From positions 2,046,001 through 2,110,000 of the forward strand of contig CAWGZV010000002.1 of NCBI GenBank assembly GCA_963827155.1: a stretch of 64,000 bases of DNA, given 5' to 3'. A program made the translations under genes and the position numbers. The DNA comes from UTCFX2 sp963827155 (lineage in GTDB: Bacteria; Chloroflexota; Anaerolineae; Anaerolineales; UBA4823). Below, piece by piece: positions 35,285 to 47,412 of the stretch. How positions within the stretch are numbered: the stretch's first letter is position 1; each line of letters starts with the position of its first letter. The notes beneath the pieces were generated by a model. The model saw nothing but the letters and a program-made list of their open reading frames with translations, was not told the DNA's origin and made no database searches.

Positions 35285-36549
35285 ATGAGTGATGTTTTCC
35301 AAAAACCTATCGTTCTTTCGATGATTATCCCTGCTCTGAACGAAGAAGGGGGAATTCGGAATATCATAGAACGTGTTATCGCGATCAGTAAGCCGCTGAC
35401 TGAGTCAGGTGTCGACGAGCTTGAATTGATTGTAGTTGATGACGGCTCAACTGATCTTACTGCAGATCAAGTAAAACAATTTCCGGAGGTTCGGTTGGTC
35501 CAACATGCCCATAACATTGGGTACGGTGCGGCACTGAAAACCGGGTTTCACTGCGCGTGTGGACAAATAATGGGGTTTCTCGACGCAGACGGAACATATC
35601 CACCCGAATATCTTCCAGAATTGTGCAAAGCGATTCTGGATGGCGCTGACGTAGTTGTAGGCTCACGCCGTTCAGGAGCAGTAAGCGAAATGCCGCCTAT
35701 CCGGCGATTAGGGAATTTTATTTGGTCAAATTTGTTAAGTGTACTTGCAGGACAGCGGGTGGTCGATCCAGCAAGCGGGATGCGAGTTTTTCGCCGGGAG
35801 GCGTTGGAATATATTTATCCTCTACCAGATGGCTTAAAATTTTACTCCAGTAATGAGCACCCGCTCTGCCCACGAATCCTTAAAAGTTATTGAGCTCCCA
35901 GTGCCTTATCGAGAGCGGCTGGGGCGTTCTAAGCTGAGTGTCTTCAAGGATGGCATCCGTTTTCTACAGACGATCCTTTGGACAGCTCTGAATTACAATC
36001 CGGTTCGAATTTTAGGTGGTTTGGGAGTGCTGTTAGCCGTAATTGCCACGCTGATTATTTCAATCATCGTTTCGCTGCGATTAATGGGAGTAACAACACT
36101 TGGTCCATGGGGCGCAGCTGGAGCTTTCAGCGCAGTATTATTAGGTTCAACCGGAATAACACTTTTTGCGTTAGGTGTGACATTTAATTACCTGGTCTCA
36201 CTCTTTCACAAGCGTCCAATAAGACAAGGCTTATTTGGTCAACCGATCTTCAAAGAACCGCTTGACCGCCACTTTTGGTGGATTGGTCTATTGATGATCG
36301 CCTGCGGAATTGGCTTGGGAGGATTTCAGCTTTGTTCTTGGACTGCAAGGGTGGTCGGTAGAACGGTTTTGGTTGTATATGCTGGCCAGCACCATGTTGA
36401 TTCTTGTCGGTGTGCAGTTAGTCGTGTTCTGGTTGATCGTAAGGGTGCTGGATGAGCTCAGCCAGCGAGAAATGCAAGTTCAGGTTGAAATGAACGGGTC
36501 AGAGCTGGCTCAAGAGTTTCACCACGAAAGAGAAAAGTCATTTAATTAA
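35285..36549 (+). pseudogene. Polyprenol-phosphate sugar transferase-like GT2, two frameshifts
   Basis: The first part has the GT-A motifs of DPM1-like family 2 enzymes: MIIPALNEEGGI, ELIVVDDGSTD, MGFLDADGTYPPEYLP and VVGSRRSGA. One extra T in the TTTT near 35850 disrupts the frame; restoring it gives TPVMSTRSAHESLKV and VPYRERLGRSKLSV, as expected. A second shift near 36330 (TTTC) interrupts the last of three or four C-terminal membrane segments, which then reads FWLYMLASTMLILVGVQLVV and a charged tail. The intact protein would be about 420 residues. It probably loads a sugar on a polyprenyl carrier or transfers to one. Confidence 0.75.
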
Positions 36550-36584
36550 AGGTTGCATTATCAAGCGGGAGTAGACTTTCTATC

Positions 36585-38358
36585 ATGGCAACTGATATTA
36601 GAGATAACCTGGGAACGAGACGGATTACAAAATTACCTGAGGCGCGATTCCCTTCTGCCGATGAAATCGTCCGGGAACGCGCGGTCGCGGAAAAGGAAAA
36701 GCAAAGTAAATGTGCTTTTAGTCAATCCTCCTTCACCTGATGGGGGCATATGGATTCGCACCCAACATCGGGTAGGGAGGCGCAGCCGAGAAAACATGAT
36801 ATGGCCACAGGTAAGCCTGGCGCAGATGGCCAGTCTGCTTTATCCGGATTATTCTGTGGAAGTTGTAGATGCGATCGCCAAAAGGATGGACTGGAAGGAA
36901 TTTGAGGCAATATTGAGGGATCGCCGTCCGAAATATTACCTCACCCAACTGACTGCGCCTACTCTAACCAATGATATGTATGGAGTATTCCTCGCAAAAA
37001 GCCTGGAAGCTGTGACGATGGCTTTCGGTACGCATATTACCCCCATGGCGGCTGAAACATTACGCTCCTTTCCAGCTCTGGATTATGCCTTGCGCGGCGA
37101 GCCCGAGATGACCCTGCGGGAGCTAATCGATACGATCGAAGTCGCGGATGGACGATGGAAGGTCATGGAAGACGGAAGTTTGGTCGATCCAGATTCCGGT
37201 GATGCTGCCAAAGGTCATTTCTACACCTGGAAAATGTGGTCCGAATCTGATAGCGCGTGGAAGCCAGCATGGACCCAGGCAAAACCACCGAAGGAATTAA
37301 ATGATAATAAGCTAAATACAGACTTGATTATCCCGATAGCAGATATGAATAGAGCAGAAATTGAGAATTTAAAACCCGCTGATGAACAGCTTTTATCAAT
37401 TAAAGGGCTTGGATGGCGTCGAAACGGCGAGGTGATTATTAATTGGGATCGACCGTTTTTCAGGAGTTTTGACGATCTACCCATCCCGCTGCATCAGCTG
37501 CTTCCGCTCAACGATTATCGGATGCCGATGATCAAAGGCCCTTTTTCTTTTATTGTAACAAGCCGAGGCTGCCCGGCAGGCTGCAAATACTGCATAAAGC
37601 ATGTGAGCTACCAATATTCGGTACGCCTTCGTTCACCCGAGCTACTGCAGCGGGAGATCGAAGAGCTCTTTGAACTAGGCGTTCATCACATCCACATGTA
37701 TTCCGATCTGTTCACGGTAAATCGCGATCAAGTGATTGAATTATGCCGCCTGCTGATTGAGAAAGGCCCAAAGATCACTTGGACCTGCAACAGCCGGGTA
37801 GATTATGTTGATGAAGAAATGCTGAGCCTCATGGGAAAAGCTGGATGCGAATTGATCTCGTGGGGAATTGAAAGCGGGAATGAGGCAATCTTAAAAAAAG
37901 CCCATAAAGGTTACCGAATTGAACAAGCAGACCAGGCACTCTCGTGGGCTCATCAAGCTGGGATCAAGAATTGGGGCTACTTCATTATCGGTCTGCCGGG
38001 AGAGACGGTCGATACGATTAAGCAGACAATTGCCTTCGCAAAGAAATTACCATTGGATATAGCCCTATTCCATGTAGCTGCTCCTTATCCAGGCACACCA
38101 TTTTTCTTCGAAGTCGTAGAGAATGGCTGGTTCAGGGACGATGTAAATTGGGAAGAAGTGGATATGGACCAGGCAACTGTTTTGGATTACCCGGAGCTCA
38201 AGGCGGAAGATCTGCTTTACTGGCAAAAAAGAGCATTTCGAGAGTGGGCGCTTCGTCCAAAACCGATAATCACTTTCATTAAGGGGATGAACTCTTGGGC
38301 TGGTTTCAAAAGCGCCGTTGATATTGGAATGCAAACTCTTGGATGGCTTCGCAGTTAA
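36585..38358 (+). pseudogene. B12-binding radical SAM enzyme, one frameshift near the N-terminus
   Basis: The main frame has a cobalamin-binding Rossmann region (VNVLLVNPPSPDGGI, VSLAQMASLLYPDYSVEVVD) and a radical SAM core with SRGCPAGCKYC (CxxxCxxC), the GIESGNEAILKKAHKG segment and YPGTPFF. In that frame there is no good start, only a TTG at 36553. In the alternative frame ATG 36585 begins MATDIRDNLGTRRITKL, and removing one A from the AAAA near 36700 fuses the frames. The BchE/HpnJ-like class carries out methylations, cyclisations and other modifications; here a sugar or lipid carrier is possible. If the indel is not real, translation might begin at the internal ATG near 36661. Confidence 0.75.
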
Positions 38359-38386
38359 GTCTTAATTTCATTGTTGAAAATGGGGG

Positions 38387-40286
38387 ATGGTATTGTGGAG
38401 GGATAAAAACCTGAAGGGTAAATCAGATCGAACCAGCCTATGGATCGAGGCGGGGGAGTGGGCACTTATACTAGGAGCAGTCGGACTTTTTACACTGACT
38501 GAGAGCTATGAACCTTACGTCACATTTGGACTAGGGCTGCTTTGCATCTTCTTCGCAGAGCGTGGAATCCGAGGAAAGTTAATTGGGGTCCAGAGCGGTT
38601 TAGAGCTCCCTTTATTCCTTTTTGTATTAAGCGCAGCAGTGGCTGCCTGGATTTCTTACAATCAAGGACCTGCACTTTTACAATTCGCCCGAATTCTCGG
38701 CGCAGCAGCGATTTTTTTTGCACTCAAGGAAAGTAAAACCTCAATCCCCGAGCTTGTGGGATTTGTTTTTATTTTGGCTGCCGCATGGCTTGCAGTTTAT
38801 TGGCCGCTTCAGAATGACTTTGCGCAGGTTCCAACTAAGGTGGATTTCGATTACCTCCATTGGCTTATGGATGAACAGTTTGATCCCTGCACCTCCAGGC
38901 CCAGATATTCACAAAAACGTCGCCGCCGGAGCACTGCTTATAAGTGTACCGATCGGCGCAAGTTTGTCATGGACATTCTGGAAAACCGGCAAGAGAATTT
39001 TAAGTTCGATTGCACTCGCAAGCTCGATAATTATTCTTTTCGGTCTGGTGATGACGAGCAGCCTTGGGGCGTGGATAGGGCTGATCGGGATGTGCATCAC
39101 GGCACTACTTGTCTTACTCCAGAGACATTACTTTCGCGACAGCCGATCAAAAGCCTTGTTCTGGCTTGGGGTGTTGATAGTTGGGCTTTTCGGAATGACA
39201 GCCGCACTTGGAAGCGGAAACCTGAATTCGCTGATCGGTCAAATTCCAGATCCGACCGGCTCACTGCAGTCTCGGCTAATATTGTGGGAGGAAGGCGCAT
39301 ACCTGGCTCGAGACCATCTTTTCACTGGAAGCGGATTAATGTCGTTTGAGATGGTCCATGCGGTTTACGAGATGTTGATCCATGTCCCCTTTATCGTACA
39401 CTCCCACAACACCTTCCTTGAAGTCTTCATAGAGCAAGGGGTAGTAGGGGCGCTCGCGATTCTATGGGGGACTTTCGTTGTATTTGAATGGGCTTGGAAA
39501 GCTGTCGATCGATCCGATATTCCAGCGCTCGCTTGGGGGGGATTGGCCGCATTTTGCGCATTGACGATCCATGGGATGGTTGAAGTGCAGTTCTATATCG
39601 AACGGACTCTACCCGTGATGGGTCTGGTGCTTGGTTATTGCAGTTTCACCGCCAGACCTAACGAAGACTTATTTCAAGAAAAGCGGACTATCCGGAAATC
39701 GACTAAAGCGATAATCATCACGATCCTTTCCCTCTCTGCAGTTGGATTGGCATTCTGGAGACAAACAACTGCTTCCTGGTTTGCCAATCTGGGTGCCATT
39801 GAACAGGCACGGGTCGAGCTACGTTTATATGATCCCAATAATTACGAGAATAAATCGCTTGACCTAATCCGCCAGGAAACAGATCTCAGTAATGCCGAGA
39901 GATCTTATGAAAAGGCGCTGCAGTATCAATCCAATAACGCCACTGCTCTCCAACGAATGAGCTCGATCGCGTTAAGTTGAGGTAATTATCCACAAGCGCT
40001 TGAATGGACAGACCTCTTATGGTCCAGCGGTAACCGCGAGCCGGTCACCCGGCTGCTATACGGCGATGCATTGGTCGCGAATGGAGAGGTTGAGAAAGCC
40101 GCAGAAATCGTTAGGGGCTTGGTTTGGGCAGAAGATCGATTACTTCTGGATGCCTGGCTGCGATATTTGGATCATCAAGATTACACCAGGGCTATCCATG
40201 CCTGGCAAACAGTTTTAGCGCTGGACCCCAGCAATGCCCTGGCACGAGAAAACATCACCAAGGCACAATCCTTTTTAAATCCTTGA
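38387..40286 (+). pseudogene. O-antigen ligase / polymerase-like membrane protein with TPR tail, frameshift and stop
   Basis: About ten predicted membrane helices in two frames joined near 38870 (DFDYLHWL, then MNSLIPAPPGPDIHKNVAAG). The periplasmic-loop signature of the Wzy_C/WaaL family is present: IPDPTGSLQSRLILWEEG, LFTGSGLMSFE and VHSHNTFLEVFIEQGV. A TPR-like tail follows (NAERSYEKALQYQSNNATAL). An in-frame TGA at 39978-39980 interrupts it, after which the same frame continues GNYPQALEW to a TPR repeat ending at 40286. The TGA could be a CGA or TGG mutation. The intact protein would polymerise or ligate the glycan at the outer face of the membrane. Confidence 0.72.
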
Positions 40287-40293
40287 GGTCTCA

Positions 40294-43262
40294 TTGAATA
40301 ATTTTCGATTTCGGATCCTTTTTTAATCATCCTGGCGGTAATCTTGGTTTTTCCGATTGGATTGTTCGCACAACCAGCGGGAGCGGTAACTCCTACTCCA
40401 TCACCTGCTCCACCACAGACCTCTCAAGAAGTCCTCTCGAATGAAGAGGGCATTTGGAACACTCCAGTAAATCTATCAAGATCGGGCGCGGCTTCGCAGC
40501 CAAGAATTTTCGCAGCACAAGATGGCAGGCTTCAGGTTTTTTGGATGGACCGATTCGATGGAATGATGACTGCCTTGTTCAACGGAGAAGTCTGGTCACT
40601 ACCTGCCCAAACAATGCGCCCGACTTCACGCTTCATCGCAAAACCACAAAAGATCACTGTAATGCCGACACTCTTTTCCGATCCGTTCGACAGGGTACAT
40701 GCCTTCTGGTATGGAGATAAGATCCATCGAGCGAAGATACTCCATTGCTTAACAACCAGATCAGAATGGGGACAACGAGCTGGACTCCACCTAGCAACGC
40801 AAGCGATTCGGCGTTGATTTACGAGGCGGCCCCGACGAGTAACGGAGAGGTCACATTGGTTTACGTGCGAACCCTTCGAACTCAGACAACATTCCCGCGG
40901 ATTGAGAAGATTGAGCCAGGAATATATTCTGTAACCACTATTGACTCGGGCCTTAATTGGGGTTCTGCGACGCCAGTGGATAATTCAATTTACTATAGAG
41001 TTCTAAATCCCGAAACAGCTTATATGGAGATGACCATAACTCAAGGGGTGGTTTTCCTTATCTGGCTGGAACCCAGGTTGAACCAGGCGCTCTTCTCGGC
41101 TTCGATGGACGGCGGGATTAGCTGGTCGACGCCAGAGACTTTCACTTCAAACGAATCTCAGGTTGTGGAGCCAGAGCTGGCTGTACTGCCAACCGGCGAA
41201 GTACTGAGGATCTGGCAGGATGCGGCTCAAGGGGGCTGTATTGTATACCAGCAAGAGTTAGCGATCAGCAGTCCGCCGGAGCCAACTGGCACTGCTACTC
41301 CAGCTGCTGCTTCAAGCCCCACTCCGGCAGTTCAATCGACGCTTGGGGAGTGGAGCTCAGCCCATCAGATCTTGAATGGAGTTGAAACTTGCCCAAGTGA
41401 GAGCCATTTTATTCAGGACGGCAATACCCTGTATTGGATTTGGGGAGAGAACAGCACAACTTTAAACCTGACTGCCTGGGATCCGGAAAAACAAGAATGG
41501 CGGCAGCCCCGCCCTTTCAATTTCAGCTTTCAAGACCCAGAAACCGGGCGTCCCGTCCTGCTCAATAATTTGAGAGCCGAAATATCCCATGATAGACTTT
41601 CGGTGGTTGGTGCAGATCCGAACTCCGGTGAGGTTTGGCAGACGAGCAGCCTGGTGTCTGCATTGAACCTCGCCTTTGCACCTCCTTCCCCATGGAAAAC
41701 ACCGATCGAGATTTCGACTGCGGGTCAAACTGCCAGCCAGCCCATAACTGCAGTGGATGGCGCTGGACGGATTCATTCAGTCTGGAGCCAGGGCACAAAC
41801 TCTCCCGGGACTTCATTATTCTATGCACGGTTAGACGATCAGTCACCTGCACAGGCAGTAGAAATCTTCAAGGCAGGCGGCGGGGAAATAGTGCGGCAGC
41901 CAGTCTTGCTCGCAGGTGGAAATGAGATGCTGATGCTGGCGTGGAGCGGGGGTACGAATGGTGAAATATTCTTTTCACGAGCCAGGACCGATCAGGCTGG
42001 TTCAGCAAGCGGTTGGCTGCCAGCAATTCAAGTAAGCAAAACAACTGGAAGTTGGCCTCAATTAGCTATGAATGCTGATGGACGGGTTTTAATGATCTAC
42101 GCTCAGCCGGTTAATGAAGGGAGAGGAATTTACCTGGTCTATTCAGATGACAGCGGCGAGGGCTGGAGCAAACCTTCACTGGTTTTCGATGCCGAAGCAG
42201 CCGGATGGGAAATGGTTGACCAACCTTCACTTGCAATAGGGGCTGATGGAAGCATACATACCGCCTGGACGGTTCTGCGAGTAGCTTCACCACAAATTAC
42301 ACGCGGAATCTTCTATTCACGGACCCGCTCGAAATTCAACCCTGTCAATGAAGTTGACAAGAGCAGTGGGACAAACTCAACCGGAGTGCTGTTAACTCGA
42401 ATCAACCGCAGCCCCAGAGACTGCCAGCCCAGCCGGATCGATCCCGACCAGCGAGGGGATTACCTCACCGGATCAGCAACCTGATCCACAGTGGACTCGG
42501 GCGCTGGAGGTCGGCCCACCTGGCTCAGATTGGCCGCGACTGGCGGGTCTCGAAGATGAGATTCACCTGATATATCGAGCGGGAGGAGTTCCGATGCACC
42601 GGATAACCAGTTTGTCCCAACAAACCGATGAAGGCGTTGGGTGGGGTACGGCAAACCGCATCCCTGGATGGCCTACCCCGGAAGAAGAGACAAACCTTCA
42701 AAACGGATGGATAACTGAGATGGATGGCCTCCCATATGGTGTTGCTGCAGATGCACAGGTGCTGCGGATCGTTGCACCAGTAGCTGGGATCACCTCTCTA
42801 CGGTTGAGCGAATATGGTGGACTCACCGATAGCTCGGAAAAACGCTGGGGCGAGCCGGAGATTTTCGCTCCGCCTGGAGTCTGGCGTAATTACCAAATCT
42901 CAGCAGCGTCATCTCCGTTAATCGGAGGCACTCTGGCTGTAGCCTGGGTAGCCCAGCCGGCAGCGACAATCACACAAGGGACACCGACCCCCCCATTGCC
43001 GCAGGTCTTTCTAAGCGCCAGGCAAATCGCGCCTGCAGCTGCACCGGAACCCGCTCCGGTTACATTCTTATCTAAGGCTACTGATATTCCAGCCGCAACA
43101 CCAACGGTCGTGTTGACTGCTACACCGGTTATTGCGGTCCAGCCGCAAGGTCGGCAGCTGCCAGTGGATCCACTCGTGCTGGGGAGCGGCCTGGCGGCAC
43201 TGATCGTGGTGGCAATCTTCATCGGTATCCTCGTGCAAGGGCAGGGAAGAGGAAGGTCTTAA
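40294..43262 (+). pseudogene. Membrane-anchored BNR/sialidase-type beta-propeller protein, three frameshifts
   Basis: About 985 residues over four frames. From TTG 40294 a signal peptide can be read if the T-run at 40319-40324 has seven instead of six T's (RILFLIILAVILVFP). Many propeller blades have Asp-box-like motifs (DGGISWSTPETF, DDSGEGWSKPSLVF, GAGRIHSVWS). Frames change near 40740 and 42395; the last frame resumes LESTAAPETASPAGS then WTRALEVGPPGSDWPRL. The end has a Pro/Thr/Ala linker and a transmembrane helix (VLGSGLAALIVVAIFIGILV) with a short basic tail. It is displayed outside the cell. A similar, intact protein is encoded at 57.6 kb. Confidence 0.7.
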
Positions 43263-43266
43263 GAGA

Positions 43267-44276
43267 ATGAGCGGGCAACCTGGTGAGTTAATTAGCAGAA
43301 AACCCAGCCAACGGTACCTGATCACTGGTGGGGCAGGATTTATCGGCAGCCATCTTTGCGAAAAGCTGCTGGATTCGGGTCGCTATGTCACGGCAATCGA
43401 CGATCTATCCACGGGGCGGAAAGAAAATTTGACCGCGCTGGAAAATCATGAACGTTTCTTGTTTGTGAGGGAGACGATCTTGAACGCCCAAGTGCTGGAC
43501 CGGCTGGCAAGCCAGGCTGATGTCATTATCCATCTGGCAGCGGCAGTGGGTGTGAAGCTGATCGTCGAAGATCCAGTGCGGACGATTAATACAAATATTC
43601 TTGGCACTGAAGCGGTCTTGACAACTGCAAACCGCTACGGATGTAAAGTGCTGATCGCATCAACTTCAGAAGTCTACGGAAAAGGGATAAAAACGCCTTT
43701 TGGCGAGGAAGACGATTGCGTTATCGGCCCAACAACCCACAGCCGTTGGGCTTATGCAGTCTCGAAGCAGGTGGATGAATTTCTGGGGCTGGCTTACCAC
43801 CGCCAGTTCGGACTGCCAGTGGTGGTGATGAGATTCTTCAACACTGTAGGACCGAGGCAGAGCGGACAATACGGGATGGTGGTGCCACGCTTCGTCCGAC
43901 AGGCGCTGCTTGGGGAGCCGCTGACTGTTTATGGCGATGGAATGCAGACACGCTGCTTCACGGATGTAGCTGACGTTGTAGACGCAGTAAGTAAACTGGC
44001 GGAACACCCACTGGCGCTCGGACAGGTCTTCAATATTGGCAACCGCGAAGAGATCACAATCCGTAGGCTGGCAGAATTGGTGATCAACTTGACCGGAAGC
44101 AAATCTCTTATCGAAAGTGTACCGTACGAGCACGCATACGCGCCGGATTTGAAGATATGAGAAAGCGCTCTCCGAAGCTCGAAAAAATATCGGCGTTAAT
44201 TAATTACAATCCGCGCTGCTCGTTGGAGGAAACACTCAATCGGGTGATCGAATACGAGAAACAGACGCTACAATAA
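43267..44276 (+). pseudogene. NAD-dependent sugar epimerase/dehydratase, frameshift near the C-terminus
   Basis: Extended short-chain dehydrogenase: YLITGGAGFIGSHL, DDLSTGRKENL, IHLAAAVGVK, the STSEVYGK segment, and the catalytic YxxxK as YAVSKQVDE, then RFFNTVGPRQSGQYGMVVPR. The frame stops at 44160 after AYAPDLKI. With one more T in the TTT near 44153 it becomes DFEDMRKRSPKL and runs on to SLEETLNRVIEYEK, stop at 44274-44276, giving about 336 residues, the usual length. It probably makes or epimerises a UDP- or dTDP-hexose. The shift removes only the last about 39 residues. It lies 4 bases after the propeller gene and 4 bases before the aminotransferase gene. Confidence 0.82.
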
Positions 44277-44280
44277 GGCT

Positions 44281-45450
44281 ATGCGAAAACCATTAAGCAA
44301 CATTAAGAACTCAACATTTCCTTATGAAATTCCGTTTAATAAAGCCTGGGTCAGCGGTAATGAATACCGCTATATAGCCCAGGCGGTGGAGCAAGGGCAT
44401 ATCTCGGGCGATGGGGCATTCACGCAGGCTTGCAGCCGGATGCTAGAAGATTGGCTGGGAGCGAAACGCGTCCTGCTGACGACAAACTGCACCCATGCAT
44501 TGGAGATGAGCGCCTTACTGCTTGACCTCAAACCTGGCGATGAAGTTATCCTGCCAGCATTCACTTTCGTCTCGACGGCTAATGCATTCGCGCTGCGAGG
44601 GGCAAAGCTTGTATTCGCAGATGTCCGCCAGGATACGCTGAACATCGACGAGCGCCAGCTTGAGGGCTTGATCAGCGGACGGACGCGGACAATCGTGGTG
44701 GTACACTACGCCGGGGTGGGCTGTGAGATGCGGGATATCATGAAGGTGGCTGAGAGCCATCGTCTGCCGGTGATTGAGGATAACGCGCATGGGCTGCTGG
44801 GGCGTTATGACGGACAGCTGCTTGGAACTTTCGGAATTATGGCGACGCAGAGCTTCCACGAGACAAAAAACTTCACCTGCGGCGAGGGCGGCGCACTGGT
44901 GATCAATGACATCAACTTGATCGAACAAGCGGAGATCCTGCGCGAAAAGGGGACCAATCGCAGCCGGTTCTTCCGGGGACAAGTGGATAAGTACACCTGG
45001 GTCGGTTTAGGCTCGAGCTACCTTCCTTCGGACGTGCTTTCGGCGTTCCTCCTGGCGCAGCTCGAGTCCCACGAACGCATCCAGAATCGGCGGAAGCAGA
45101 TTTGGGAAGGTTATTTGAGCGGGCTGGCTGAATGGGCGGTTAAAAATGGCGTGCGCCTGCCGATCGTACCAGAAGAATGCGAGCCTTCATATCATCTGTT
45201 CTATATGCTGCTACCCGACCTTGAGAGCCGACAGGCTCTGATCGAGCACTTGAAACAGCGCCGGATACTGGCGGTCTTCCACTACCAGCCGCTGCACCTT
45301 TCAGAAATGGGACGCAGGTACGGAGGGAAGGAAGGGGGTTGCCCCGTGACCGAAGCAGCGGCTGACCATCTGGTGAGGCTTCCCTTCTACAACGGAATGA
45401 CCGAAGAGGAACACCAACGCGTCATCGAAGCGGTGAAAACTTTCGCTTGA
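44281..45450 (+). CDS. DegT/DnrJ/EryC1-type sugar aminotransferase, WecE-like
   Basis: PLP-dependent transaminase acting on a nucleotide-linked keto sugar, 389 residues. N-terminal IPFNKAWVSGNEYRYI, GDEVILPAFTFVSTANAF, the cofactor Asp segment VIEDNAHG and the Schiff-base Lys K196 in SFHETKNFTCGEGGAL. The overall pattern resembles dTDP-4-amino-4,6-dideoxygalactose transaminase (WecE). It is intact, and directly follows the epimerase, so the two probably make one amino sugar. Confidence 0.87.
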   Translation: MRKPLSNIKNSTFPYEIPFNKAWVSGNEYRYIAQAVEQGHISGDGAFTQACSRMLEDWLGAKRVLLTTNCTHALEMSALLLDLKPGDEVILPAFTFVSTANAFALRGAKLVFADVRQDTLNIDERQLEGLISGRTRTIVVVHYAGVGCEMRDIMKVAESHRLPVIEDNAHGLLGRYDGQLLGTFGIMATQSFHETKNFTCGEGGALVINDINLIEQAEILREKGTNRSRFFRGQVDKYTWVGLGSSYLPSDVLSAFLLAQLESHERIQNRRKQIWEGYLSGLAEWAVKNGVRLPIVPEECEPSYHLFYMLLPDLESRQALIEHLKQRRILAVFHYQPLHLSEMGRRYGGKEGGCPVTEAAADHLVRLPFYNGMTEEEHQRVIEAVKTFA

Positions 45451-45490
45451 ACCAGCCATCCAGGTCTGGTTCGATCTGTCAGGTGGATTT

Positions 45491-46551
45491 ATGACAATCG
45501 TTGCGATCCAGGCAGATGATTACGATCCGCCTTCATCACCCATCTGGGCGGACGTCTTGCAGAAGCATGGGATAGAGGTGCGCTGGGTGGATGTCCGGCG
45601 TACGGATATCCTCGAGCAGATCAGCGGATGCCAGGGATTCATGTGGCGGTGGGGGCAATTCGGCGGAATGGGCCGCATCGCCCGAAGGCTGCTGCCTGTG
45701 ATGGAGCGCGAGCTCGGTATGGAGGTGTATCCGGACCAGGACTCGTGCTGGCATTACGACGATAAGATCGCCCAGAGCTATCTATTCCAGGCGCTCGGCA
45801 TCCCAACACCAAAAACGTTTATCTGGTTTGACCGGTGGAAAGCGCTGGAATGGGCCGATGAAGCCCCAGTGCCGCTGGTGATGAAATTTACGGGTGGAGC
45901 GGGATCTCAAAACGTCCGTTTGATCCGGGACAAGACCGAACTCAAAGATTGGATCAACCGGATGTTCACCTTTCGCCTTTCCGGTCTGGAGGATTGGGAG
46001 AAGGTCCGGCTAATCCATTTGCCAGGATCAAGAAGATGGCAGGGGTTCTCAAACGGGGGGTAATGCCCGATTTTTTCGACGACGGCTACGAGCTGCAAAC
46101 CGGGTACATCTATCTTCAGGAATACCTGCAGGAGAATGAATATGACACCCGGATCACGATCATTGGACGGCGGGCTTTTGGTTTTCGACGCTTCAACCGC
46201 CCGAATGATTTTCGGGCGAGCGGAAGCGGCTTGAGAGACCTTGACCCGGCGACGATCGATCAACGATTTATCCGCCTGGCATACAGGATTGCACAGGCTC
46301 TAAATATGAAATCGTGCGCGATTGACGGTCTCTATCGGGGGGAGGAATGCGTCGCGTGCGAGATCACCTACGCTTTTGTTGGTAAGGTGCCTTATGAATG
46401 CCCGGGGCATTGGGAGCTTGAAGGCGAGCCAGAAACCGGTGCTCTGAAGTGGGTCGATGGACAGATGTGGCCCGAAGAAGCCCAGGCGGAGGACTTTATC
46501 CAGCGGCTGATGGTTAAGGAAAACCAAGTCATTAAGCATAATATTAGATAA
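45491..46551 (+). pseudogene. ATP-grasp ligase-like protein, one frameshift
   Basis: About 353 residues. The first frame has PVYPDQD-like GMEVYPDQDSCWHYDDK, ALGIPTPKTFIWF and the ATP-binding PLVMKFTGGAGSQNVRLI, typical of RimK-like ATP-grasp proteins. After a shift near 46013 the second frame continues NPFARIKKMAGVLKRG, QEYLQENEYDTRITIIGRRAF and the metal-binding SCAIDGLYRG and CEITYAF. It should join a carboxylate to an amine or other nucleophile, maybe decorating a sugar. Its last 168 coding bases recur at 48729-48896. Confidence 0.75.
46341..46508 (+). repeat. Direct repeat, copy A (3' end of the ATP-grasp gene)
   Basis: Aligns without gaps to 48729-48896 at an offset of 2388 bases, with 15 differences in 168 counted by eye (about 91% identity). 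The identity starts and stops abruptly. Confidence 0.9.
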
Positions 46552-46655
46552 TTGATAAGGGAATATTAATCTTGTATAGTGCGTAGATCTACTATGAATT
46601 ATTTTGGAATTTCTTTAGTTAAATTTCTAAGCTGGCCAGCTCAAAATTTGGTGTT

Positions 46656-47106
46656 TCATCGATTGACACAAAGATTATTCTGACAAGGATATGCACGAAT
46701 CAATTGACGTTCAATAAAAGCGCAATCCAAGTTGGAGGTCGAGAAAGCAGGTTTCCGAAATGCCTTAATGGCAATCAGCAATTGATGCGCAAAACCAATT
46801 TCGGTCCCATTCACAATCAACCGTACTTGTTGAAAACCCCTGGCTTGACTTGCCAACCAACTGCGCGTTCTGCTCATACCAAGTACGCACATTTATAGTT
46901 GAGTTATCTAGCAATCGGCCCAGTCGTTGGGCCAGGCTAAGCTATTTCACCTCTCCAGACTTATTTCCAGCAATTCGGCTTATTAGGATTGAGCGGCTAT
47001 GGTGAATCACAACGATCATCCAGGAAAAATTCCGGATGCGTGTTTTCCTTCCGTTGGTAGCAATTGTCGAATTCTCATACTCCAAGTTTGATACCGGTCG
47101 CTGCAT
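46656..47106 (-). mobile_element. IS4-type transposase remnant, N-terminal part
   Basis: On the minus strand, from ATG 47106, the translation reads NFSWMIVVIHHSRSILISRI, a stop, then LSLAQRLGRLLDNSTINVRTWYE. In the next frame over it continues VRLIVNGTEIGFAHQLLIAI. This follows the order of an IS4-family transposase N-terminus (NLAWM, a WY motif, then DGTxxGxxHQLL). The first catalytic Asp of the DDE triad is Asn here. It has an internal stop and a frameshift, so it is dead. The rest of the 46552-47412 interval shows no gene, and no terminal inverted repeats were found. Confidence 0.6.
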
Positions 47107-47412
47107 ACTACTCCTGTTCTTGATTTGACCAATTTCAGGAGAACATTTATCGTACCGATCAACGTTCTTTCTTAAAAGTGTAAGCAGGCTAGGGAAAGCC
47201 TAACTTAGAAATATCTCTCTTCCTGTCTCAACCCGTTGTTTCGATTCTAACCTATCCGAATATAATCATTTCCTATGCCCTGATTTGTAAAATTGGGTCG
47301 CCAAATTTAATTCACAATGGAAGTAGTGTTACTAAACATTAGACAAGTTTGTCAACACCATCACCCTTTGATGTAAAAATGCTGGTCGAATTCATTTGAC
47401 ATGGATCTCGGT

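Noticed and set aside
36553..36660. TTG at 36553 as the start of the radical SAM gene
   Set aside because: The first about 36 codons in that frame read as non-protein-like sequence, while the alternative frame from ATG 36585 gives a normal polar N-terminus.
39978..39980. TGA read as selenocysteine or as a programmed readthrough
   Set aside because: No selenocysteine-type context or stem-loop was evident, and the O-antigen-ligase family has no selenoproteins; a point mutation or error is simpler.
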